From contig JAOAAI010000245.1 in assembly GCA_026418955.1 (NCBI GenBank), forward strand, positions 1 to 5,823: a stretch of DNA of 5,823 nt, read 5' to 3'. Positions within the stretch are counted from its first letter, which is position 1. Every line of letters starts with the position of its first letter. This document shows, in pieces, positions 1 through 5,183 of the stretch. The translations under genes and the position numbers were made by a program. Source of the DNA: Candidatus Goldiibacteriota bacterium (GTDB taxonomy: Bacteria; Oederibacteriota; PGYV01; DSYL01). The notes beneath the pieces are model-generated. The model saw only the letters and a list, made by a program, of their open reading frames with translations. It did no database searches and had not been told where the DNA came from.

Positions 1-1
1 A

Positions 2-895
2 TTCACAATTGATGGTAAATTATATGTATTACCAAGAGATATAGCTCCTATCTGTGTTGTATATTATAATAAAAAAATGTTTGATGAAGCAGGACTTAAG
101 TATCCCACGGATGATTGGACATGGGATGATATGGTAAAAATTGCTAAAAAGCTTGTAAAGAAAGATGAAAAGGGAATGGTAACAAGATTTGGATATGTTG
201 ATGACTGGCCAATATGGGAGGCATTTGTATTGAGCAATGGTGGGAAAATAGTTGATAATGTTAAAAAACCAAGAAGATGTGTTTTAGATATGAAACAATC
301 CATAGAAGGTGTTCAATTCAGAGCTGATTTGATTTATAAATATGGCATAACACCTTCACCATCCCAAATGACAGCAATGGGTGGTATGGGGACTGCTGAC
401 ATGTTTATGTCAGAGAGAGTTGCAATGTTTTTCTCTGGTATATGGAAAGTACCTATGTTTAGGCAAATCAAAAACTTTGAATGGGATGTTGTAATGTTCC
501 CTAAGAGCCCCAAAGGTATAAGAGGTTTCCCCTCAGGTGGTTCTGGTTATGCAATAGTTAAGTCATCAAAGAACAAAGAAGCAGCGTGGAAACTCGTAAC
601 CTATCTTGCTGGACGTGAAGGCCAAATAAAACTAGCTCAAACAGGATTGGCGCAGCCTGCTATGATTGATATAGCCAAATCAAAATATTTCCTAGATGAT
701 AAACCACCAAAAAATAAAGATATAGTTTTAAAAGCTGTTAAATATATTACTTTTATGCCTTTGATGCCAGAATGGGAACAGATAAACGTAGGAATGATTG
801 CACCTGCTTTTGATAAAATATGGAGTGGCAAAGAAAAAGCTGCAAAAGTAATAAAAGAATTAGTCCCAGAAATAAATGAAAATTATTTTGAATAA
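2..895 (+). CDS. ABC transporter family 1 extracellular solute-binding protein (5' partial)
   Basis: This is the C-terminal part of a carbohydrate-binding lipoprotein or periplasmic protein that delivers substrate to the two permeases downstream. The reading frame is open from base 2, well before the first internal ATG at 77, and begins with DGKLYVLPRD followed by YYNKKMFDEAGL. That is the characteristic start of the MalE/UgpB-type hinge region, 'xGKxYxxP...YYNKxxFxxAGL', followed by the usual W-T-W-D-D segment. A glycine-rich stretch (FPSGGSGYAIVKSSKNKEAA) and the helix AAWKLVTYLAGREGQ match the family's second-lobe core. About 297 residues are visible; family members are usually 400-450, so the signal peptide and roughly the first 110-140 residues lie left of the window. 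It is followed after 60 nt by the MalF-like permease, the classic order for this importer class. The ligand cannot be told from the sequence. The family call is secure, and the true start lies outside the window. Confidence 0.93.
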   Translation, partial: FTIDGKLYVLPRDIAPICVVYYNKKMFDEAGLKYPTDDWTWDDMVKIAKKLVKKDEKGMVTRFGYVDDWPIWEAFVLSNGGKIVDNVKKPRRCVLDMKQSIEGVQFRADLIYKYGITPSPSQMTAMGGMGTADMFMSERVAMFFSGIWKVPMFRQIKNFEWDVVMFPKSPKGIRGFPSGGSGYAIVKSSKNKEAAWKLVTYLAGREGQIKLAQTGLAQPAMIDIAKSKYFLDDKPPKNKDIVLKAVKYITFMPLMPEWEQINVGMIAPAFDKIWSGKEKAAKVIKELVPEINENYFE

Positions 896-944
896 ATCAA
901 GTATTTAAAAGTTATTGATTTATTTTCATATTTGCTGTTTAAAC

Positions 945-949
945 GGAGG
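945..949 (+). promoter_or_regulatory. Ribosome binding site of the MalF-like permease gene
   Basis: GGAGG lies 6 nt before the ATG at 956. Another ATG at 952 is closer to the site, but its frame stops after a few codons at a TAG, so 956 is the real start. Confidence 0.85.
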
Positions 950-955
950 TAATGA

Positions 956-1876
956 ATGGAAAATATAAAAAAGAGTAGAATAAGTATGTCAACTCATGAG
1001 GCAATATGGGGTTATGTATTTTTATTACCTTGGATACTTGGTATGATATTTTTTGTTGGCGGTCCCATAATTGCATCATTGATTTTATCATTTTGTGAAT
1101 GGGATTTAATTCAACCGCCAAAATTTGTTGGACTGGAAAATTATATAAAAATGTTCACATCAGATAAACGGTTTTGGGCAAGTTTGTATAATACTTTTTA
1201 TTATACTGTTTTTTCAGTTCCTCTTGGCATTATTGGATCAATCGTAGTTGCCTTACTAATGAATCAGAAATGGAAAACAGTCAGATTATTAAGGACAATT
1301 TACTATCTTCCATCTGTTACAGCAGGGGTTGCATCTGCTATTATTTGGATGTGGTTATTTAACCCAGATTTTGGACTTATCAATTATGCTCTTAGTTTAT
1401 TTGGTATAAAAGGTCCTCTGTGGCTTGCCGATGAAACTTGGTCAAAGCCAGCATTAATTATTATGAGTTTATGGGGTGTTGGTGGTAATATGATTATATA
1501 TCTTGCTGGATTGCAAGGTATACCTCAACAGCTATATGAGGCTGCAGAAATTGATGGTGCTGGAATGTGGGGTAAATTCAGACATATCACAATACCGATG
1601 CTTACACCAGTTATATTTTTCAATTTAATCATGAGTATTGTTTGGTCATTTCAGATTTTCACTCAAGTGTATGTTATGACAGGTGGCCAGGGAGGCCCAG
1701 CTGATTCTACATTAGTTCTTGTTTTATATATATACCAACATGCTTTTAAGTTTCATAATATGGGCTATGCTTCTGCTTTGGCGTGGATTTTATTTATTAT
1801 AATTCTTATTTTTACATTGATACAATTTAAATTTGCTGGTGGTTGGGTACATTATGAAGGAGAATTAAAAAAATAA
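956..1876 (+). CDS. Carbohydrate ABC transporter permease, MalF/UgpA type
   Basis: This is an inner-membrane channel subunit of a CUT1-type sugar importer that pairs with the MalG-like subunit encoded next. It has 306 residues, normal for UgpA/MsmF-type members, which lack the large MalF periplasmic domain of enterobacteria. About six hydrophobic helices are visible, near residues 19-45, 79-103, 112-134, 166-187, 217-238 and 271-293. The cytoplasmic EAA loop that docks on the ATPase is clear: YEAAEIDGAGMWGKF at residues 194-208, followed by ITIPMLTP. Other family marks are the FVGLENY segment (57-63), the YYLP segment (116-119) and a C-terminal tail ending W-V-H-Y-E-G-E. The ATG at 956 is supported by a strong ribosome binding site. 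The gap to the next gene is 25 nt, consistent with one operon. Family and role are secure; the substrate is unknown. Confidence 0.96.
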   Translation: MENIKKSRISMSTHEAIWGYVFLLPWILGMIFFVGGPIIASLILSFCEWDLIQPPKFVGLENYIKMFTSDKRFWASLYNTFYYTVFSVPLGIIGSIVVALLMNQKWKTVRLLRTIYYLPSVTAGVASAIIWMWLFNPDFGLINYALSLFGIKGPLWLADETWSKPALIIMSLWGVGGNMIIYLAGLQGIPQQLYEAAEIDGAGMWGKFRHITIPMLTPVIFFNLIMSIVWSFQIFTQVYVMTGGQGGPADSTLVLVLYIYQHAFKFHNMGYASALAWILFIIILIFTLIQFKFAGGWVHYEGELKK

Positions 1877-1890
1877 TTTTAAAATTTTTT

Positions 1891-1895
1891 GGAGG
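1891..1895 (+). promoter_or_regulatory. Ribosome binding site of the MalG-like permease gene
   Basis: GGAGG lies 6 nt before the ATG at 1902, inside the 25-nt gap after the MalF-like gene. It fixes the start and supports translation of the full 412-residue form. Confidence 0.85.
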
Positions 1896-1901
1896 CAAAA
1901 G

Positions 1902-3140
1902 ATGGATGAAACAAAAAGAATTTCTTTCTGGGAAAGCAAAAGAAAACAAAATTTCATAATTAATTGGATTTTATATGTTATAGCTTGGGCAGGAGCTTTG
2001 ATATTTGTTATACCACTTGTCTGGATGATTGTGACATCTTTAAAGACTCCAGAAGAAATTTTCACAATACCACCAAAATGGATCCCTATATCTACTATTA
2101 CTCTGAAATATGATTTGAATATTAAATCTCAGAGAGATGGTATACCTGAATTTTCAAAAAGGGATGATGGAACTCGGATCATTACAATTGATAATTTTCA
2201 TCATGTAATACCTGAGAGTGCCACTATTTTAGTAAAAAAGAAAATTAAGATAACAAAAGGCCAAGTAATTGCAACAATGCCAAAACAGGGCATAGTGAAA
2301 ATTATAGAACATGCTGATAAAACAAAAACATTACAAGTTGTTGATGAAAAAGGAGCACTCATAAAACAATATCAACTGCCAGAAAATATAAAACTCTTTG
2401 TCAAGGATGGAGATATAGTTAAACCTGGTACAAAGCTTGTAAGAATCAATCCACAATGGCAAAATTATGTAAAAGCTTGGGCTCCAGAAGCACTTGATGA
2501 AACTTTTAACAGATATCTTTTAAACACTATAATTATAACAGTTTTTGGTATCACAGGTGTTTTATTGAGTTCCACGATTGTTGCCTATGCTTTTGCGCGT
2601 TTTAGATTTCCTGGTAGAGATTTTTTATTTATATTGATGATAAGCACAATGATGATACCTGTCCAGGTAACAATGATTCCTACATTTATATTATTTAAAT
2701 ATCTTGGTTGGATTGATACTTTTGCTCCTTTAATTGTTCCAACTTATTTTGGTGGTGGAGCTTTTAATATATTTCTCATGCGGCAGTTTTTCATGACTAT
2801 CCCTTATGAGCTTGATGATGCTGCAAAAATAGATGGGTGCAATTATTTTCAGATTTTTTCAATAATATTACTTCCACTTGTAAAACCGGCTCTTGCAACT
2901 GTTGCAATATTTGGTTTTGTTTATAACTGGAATGATTTTTTAAACCCACTTATTTATTTGAACAGCACTTCAAATTATACATTAGCTCTTGGTTTACAAA
3001 CATTTACAACTATGTATGGAACTGATTATAATTTAATGATGGCTGCATCAACTATAGTGCTTTTACCAATACTTATAGTTTTCTTTTTCGGACAGAGATA
3101 TTTCATAGAAGGTGTAGCAACAAGTGGATTAAAAGGATAA
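1902..3140 (+). CDS. Carbohydrate ABC transporter permease, MalG/UgpE type, with a large extracytoplasmic insertion
   Basis: This is the second channel subunit of the CUT1 importer and partner of the MalF-like protein. A basic N-terminus and first helix (about residues 20-46) lead into SLKTPEEIFTIPPKWIP (46-62), the standard MalG-family sequence after helix 1. The family normally continues directly into 'xxNYxxAW', here NYVKAW at 188-193, then the LLNTIIIT helix. In this protein about 120 residues separate these two family blocks. The rest is canonical: the YAFARFRFPGRD loop (229-240), helices near 240-266 and 272-292, the EAA loop ELDDAAKIDGCNYFQIF (303-319) with LPLVKP, YNWNDFLNP (341-349), and the C-terminal FIEGVATSGLKG, typical of the family. 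Its 412 residues compare with a usual ~270-300. The inserted part stays in frame with no stops, so it is a real domain and not a frameshift artefact. Family assignment is secure; the role of the insertion is unknown. Confidence 0.95.
   Translation: MDETKRISFWESKRKQNFIINWILYVIAWAGALIFVIPLVWMIVTSLKTPEEIFTIPPKWIPISTITLKYDLNIKSQRDGIPEFSKRDDGTRIITIDNFHHVIPESATILVKKKIKITKGQVIATMPKQGIVKIIEHADKTKTLQVVDEKGALIKQYQLPENIKLFVKDGDIVKPGTKLVRINPQWQNYVKAWAPEALDETFNRYLLNTIIITVFGITGVLLSSTIVAYAFARFRFPGRDFLFILMISTMMIPVQVTMIPTFILFKYLGWIDTFAPLIVPTYFGGGAFNIFLMRQFFMTIPYELDDAAKIDGCNYFQIFSIILLPLVKPALATVAIFGFVYNWNDFLNPLIYLNSTSNYTLALGLQTFTTMYGTDYNLMMAASTIVLLPILIVFFFGQRYFIEGVATSGLKG
2091..2453 (+). other. Inserted extracytoplasmic domain (about residues 64-184) in the MalG-like permease, barrel-sandwich-hybrid-like
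   Basis: This segment interrupts the permease between the conserved W-I-P after helix 1 and NYVKAW. It is hydrophilic, strand-rich and has no membrane helix. With the N-terminus inside the cell, it should face the binding-protein side. Two stretches align without gaps: VKKKIKITKGQVIA (111-124) and VKDGDIVKPGTKLV (167-180), both V-K-x(7)-G-x-x-[IL]. Between them, LQVVDEKGALIKQYQLP (144-160) reads as two strands with a D-E-K-G turn. The second half (D-x-x-G, then Y-x-L-P, then V-K-D-G-D-x-V-x-x-G) recalls, from memory, sandwich-barrel-hybrid domains such as those inserted in RNA polymerase beta-prime, and biotinyl/lipoyl hammerheads. No biotin- or lipoyl-attachment motif (such as M-K-M, or a lysine at the expected turn) is visible. 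The boundaries are approximate and the fold is inference. Confidence 0.7.
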
Positions 3141-3153
3141 TCTACTATAATTA

Positions 3154-3179
3154 AAAAAATTATATTGTTATAATTTTTT
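3154..3179 (+). repeat. A/T-only inverted repeat downstream of the MalG-like gene
   Basis: Arms aaaaaattata (3154-3164) and tataatttttt (3169-3179) are exact reverse complements around the loop ttgt. It begins 14 nt after the MalG-like stop. The stem has no G-C pairs, so it would be weak alone, but it stands directly before the second, stronger hairpin. The two could fold in succession at the end of the sugar-importer transcript. Confidence 0.5.
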
Positions 3180-3181
3180 AT

Positions 3182-3208
3182 TAGAGACAGGTTTAAAACC
3201 TGTCTCTA
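3182..3208 (+). terminator. Near-perfect palindrome between the two transporter groups, candidate terminator
   Basis: The 12-base arms agagacaggttt (3183-3194) and aaacctgtctct (3196-3207) pair perfectly around one base, and a further T-A pair (3182/3208) extends them to 13. The practical hairpin is a 10-11-bp stem holding five G-C pairs with a 3-5-nt loop. It is followed by attgatttta, a broken T-rich run, so it is a plausible but not ideal intrinsic terminator. It lies about 40 nt after the sugar-importer stop and 32 nt before the DppB-like start, which suits a boundary between two transcripts. A two-fold operator or a dispersed palindromic repeat are the alternatives. Confidence 0.55.
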
Positions 3209-3239
3209 TTGATTTTATAGGTTTATTCGCGTGGAATGT

Positions 3240-4211
3240 ATGAGAAATTATATTATTAAAAGAATAATTTTATTAATACCGATGCTTATAGGTATAACTC
3301 TTATTACTTTTATAATTATTCATTTAACTCCTGGTGAATTCACAAAAATAAATATGCAGATGGATATAAGAACGTCTCCTGATTCTATTGCAAAATTAAG
3401 ACAACTTTATGGTCTTGATAAGCCTCTACATATACAATATTTTGAGTGGTTAAAAAGATTTATAAAATTTGATTTTGGTGAATCATTCATTGATAATCGT
3501 CCCGTTATGGATAAAATATTGGAACGTTTGCCAGCAACATTACTATTAAATATTATATCTTTATTTTTAATTTTTTCTTTTGGAATAATAATAGGTGTGA
3601 CCTCAGCTGTAAGGCGAAATTCTTTTTATGATAGATTGATGATGGTTTTTACTTTTATCGGTTATTCTATGCCAGCATTCTGGCTTGCTATTATTTTGAT
3701 GTTTTTTTTTGGCGTGAAACTTGAATTACTTCCTATCTCAGGAATGAAATCAATTGATTTTGAACAAATGAATTTTTTTGAAAAGATAATTGATATTTTA
3801 TCACATTTGATTTTGCCTGTTTTTGTAACGTCTTTTGGTGGGCTTGCGTATATTTCAAGATATGTAAAATCAAGCATGGTTGATACATTATCCCAGCAAT
3901 ATATAAAAGCAGCATATGCAAAGGGATTGCCTGAGAAAAAAATTATTTATAGATGTGCTTTGAAAAATAGTTTACTGCCACTTATCACACTTTTTGGATT
4001 ATCTTTGCCAGGCCTTATAGGTGGTAGTTTTATTTTTGAGACAATTTTTGCATGGCCAGGTATGGGACGACTCGCTTATGAAGCTGCTATGTCTTTTGAT
4101 TATCCTGTTATAATGGGAGTAGTTACAATAGCAGCATTTTTAACAATACTTGGTAATTTGATAGCTGATATATTATATGCAGTAGTAGACCCAAGAATTA
4201 GATATAAATAA
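3240..4211 (+). CDS. Peptide/oligosaccharide ABC transporter permease, DppB/OppB type
   Basis: This is an inner-membrane permease of the Dpp/Opp importer family (COG0601-like); members carry peptides, nickel or, in many saccharolytic bacteria, oligosaccharides. From ATG 3240 it has 323 residues and opens MRNYIIKRIILLIPMLIG, the family's standard start. Then come the first helix, H-L-T-P-G (28-32), LRQLYGLDKPLHIQY (53-67), DFGESF (78-83) and LERLPATLLL (94-103). The EAA-type loop is YIKAAYAKGL (221-230), followed by LKNSLLPLIT. FETIFAWPGMGRLAYEA (266-282) and the C-terminal AVVDPRIRYK are diagnostic. About six helices are visible. An in-frame GTG at 3231 adds three residues and has an ATAGGT site 8 nt upstream, so it is a real alternative; the ATG is chosen because it aligns with the family. 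No binding-protein gene lies before it. The usual PGDP is PGEF here. Family is secure, substrate open. Confidence 0.94.
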   Translation: MRNYIIKRIILLIPMLIGITLITFIIIHLTPGEFTKINMQMDIRTSPDSIAKLRQLYGLDKPLHIQYFEWLKRFIKFDFGESFIDNRPVMDKILERLPATLLLNIISLFLIFSFGIIIGVTSAVRRNSFYDRLMMVFTFIGYSMPAFWLAIILMFFFGVKLELLPISGMKSIDFEQMNFFEKIIDILSHLILPVFVTSFGGLAYISRYVKSSMVDTLSQQYIKAAYAKGLPEKKIIYRCALKNSLLPLITLFGLSLPGLIGGSFIFETIFAWPGMGRLAYEAAMSFDYPVIMGVVTIAAFLTILGNLIADILYAVVDPRIRYK

Positions 4212-4278
4212 AATAATGCTAGATTCTAGTTTAAAAATTTAAAAATAAAATTTAATTTTAGATAGATTAACTAGAAGA

Positions 4279-4306
4279 TTGTTTTTAAAAAATGTTAAGA
4301 CATAAT
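4279..4306 (+). promoter_or_regulatory. Weak candidate sigma-70-type promoter before the DppC-like gene
   Basis: TTGTTT (4279-4284) and CATAAT (4301-4306) are separated by 16 nt; the -10 box matches five of six consensus bases, the -35 only three. Such matches arise easily in AT-rich DNA. It is listed because the long gap makes an internal start before the DppC-like gene plausible. Confidence 0.2.
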
Positions 4307-4320
4307 TAGCATATTTAACG

Positions 4321-4342
4321 AATATCTATTGCGGATATTTTT
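4321..4342 (+). repeat. Small hairpin with T run upstream of the DppC-like gene
   Basis: The 6-bp arms aatatc (4321-4326) and gatatt (4334-4339) enclose tattgcg and run into five T residues (4338-4342). The stem is short and AT-rich, so termination would be weak. It lies 15 nt before the ribosome binding site of the next gene and could tune read-through or translation. Confidence 0.25.
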
Positions 4343-4356
4343 AATGAACATCCTTT

Positions 4357-4360
4357 GAGG
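4357..4360 (+). promoter_or_regulatory. Ribosome binding site of the DppC-like gene
   Basis: GAGG, within TTTGAGGTT, ends 7 nt before the ATG at 4368. An in-frame TAA at 4362-4364 forbids a longer protein, and the next ATG (4377) is too far from the site, so 4368 is fixed as the start. Confidence 0.75.
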
Positions 4361-4367
4361 TTAATAT

Positions 4368-5183
4368 ATGAATAAAATGATTTTAACAGGACTTACAATA
4401 GTCTGCTTACTTGCCATGGGAGCTATTTTTGCTCCTTTTTTATCTAAATATGATTATAAAGAGCAAAATATGCTTGAACGTTTACAACCACCATCAGCAA
4501 AGCATTTAATGGGAACTGATGAATACGGACGGGATGTTTTCACCCGTATGTTATATGGTGCAAGAATATCAATGAGTGTTGGGCTAATCGCGGTTTTAAT
4601 ATCGGCTTTTATAGGAATAATACTTGGAGCAATTTCAGGTTATTTTGGTGGTGTCGTTGATAATATAATAATGCGATTTGTTGATATTGTTTTGACTATC
4701 CCAACATTATTTTTAATATTAATGCTCGTTGTATTTTTAGGTCCTTCTATTTTTAATATAATATTTATTATTGGTCTAACATCTTGGACAGATATTGCAC
4801 GTATAATGAGAGCAGAGGTTATGAAACTTAAAAAAGCAGAGTTCGTTGATGCTGCAAGACTTATTGGATTACGAAATAGAAATATAATAATAAAACATAT
4901 TTTACCCAATGCATTATCTCCTGTTTTTGTTTATATGACTTTTGGTATTTCAGGTGCAATTTTGATAGAATCTGGACTTTCTTTTTTAGGACTTGGGGTA
5001 CAGCCGCCTGAGCCTAGTTGGGGAAATATTTTAACAGCTGGAAAAGATTATATACATTCTGCTTGGTGGATGATTGTTTATCCAGGATTTGCAATTTTTT
5101 TATCTGTTTTTGGTTTTAATATGCTTGGAGAGGGTTTACGTGATTATTTAAATCCAAAAATAAGAAAAGAGAATTTGAAATGA
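4368..5183 (+). CDS. Peptide/oligosaccharide ABC transporter permease, DppC/OppC type
   Basis: This is the partner permease of the DppB-like protein in a Dpp/Opp-family importer (COG1173-like). It has 271 residues, slightly under the usual ~280-300, because the cytoplasmic leader before the first helix is nearly absent: the helix begins almost at once (about residues 5-26) and ends in IFAPFLSKYDY. Diagnostic blocks follow in order: HLMGTDEYGRDVFTRMLYGARIS (46-68, key residues G49, T50, D51, G54, R55, D56), IGIILGAISGYFGG (82-95), the EAA-type loop AEFVDAARLIGL (157-168) with HILPNALSPV, and ESGLSFLGLGVQPPEPSWG (201-219), then LGEGLRDYLNPK (253-264). About six helices are visible. Its stop overlaps the next start in ATGA, so it is coupled to the ATPase gene. 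An in-frame stop just upstream shows that the short N-terminus is genuine. The 156-nt gap before it is odd for this pair. Family is secure. Confidence 0.95.
   Translation: MNKMILTGLTIVCLLAMGAIFAPFLSKYDYKEQNMLERLQPPSAKHLMGTDEYGRDVFTRMLYGARISMSVGLIAVLISAFIGIILGAISGYFGGVVDNIIMRFVDIVLTIPTLFLILMLVVFLGPSIFNIIFIIGLTSWTDIARIMRAEVMKLKKAEFVDAARLIGLRNRNIIIKHILPNALSPVFVYMTFGISGAILIESGLSFLGLGVQPPEPSWGNILTAGKDYIHSAWWMIVYPGFAIFLSVFGFNMLGEGLRDYLNPKIRKENLK

Larger units (their letters stand above)
4212..4367 (+). other. 156-bp AT-rich gap between the DppB-like and DppC-like genes
   Basis: These two permease genes are normally adjacent or overlapping, so the gap is unusual. I find no coding frame of useful length and no RNA gene. 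It contains several inverted repeats: ctaga/tctag around one T (4219-4229), ttctagtt (4224-4231) pairing with aactagaa (4269-4276), taaaatt/aatttta (4246-4260), and aatatc/gatatt (4321-4339) followed by a short T run. All are A/T-dominated, so chance is a serious alternative. The gap may be a spacer carrying an internal promoter and leader, or the remains of something lost. Confidence 0.5.

Noticed and set aside
77..79. ATG at 77 as the start of the binding-protein gene
   Set aside because: The frame is open back to base 2 and encodes conserved family sequence (DGKLYVLPRD and YYNKK) before this codon, so it is an internal methionine and the gene is cut by the window edge.
64..303. Minus-strand open frame opposite the binding-protein gene, and similar ones at 637-831, 939-1121, 1865-2065, 3662-3921 and 4640-4909
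   Set aside because: All lie opposite clear + strand transporter genes, have low-complexity composition expected from the complement of AT-rich coding DNA, and match no family I recognise.
1871..1890. A/T inverted repeat between the MalF-like and MalG-like genes as a terminator
   Set aside because: The stem would contain only A-T pairs in a 25-nt gap that also holds the next ribosome binding site; chance in AT-rich DNA and operon context make termination unlikely.
2217..2453. Biotin- or lipoyl-carrier function for the permease insertion
   Set aside because: The fold pattern is similar, but no modification-site lysine in a recognisable context is visible, and an extracytoplasmic location makes such a modification improbable.
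1902..3140. The long MalG-like gene as a fusion of two genes or a frameshift artefact
   Set aside because: One uninterrupted frame covers both flanking family blocks, there is no internal start with a ribosome binding site at the junction, and the insertion sits exactly in an exposed loop.
3169..3174. Perfect TATAAT as a promoter for the DppB-like gene
   Set aside because: It is part of one arm of the A/T hairpin, has no -35-like sequence at 16-18 nt upstream, and any transcript would immediately meet the strong palindrome.
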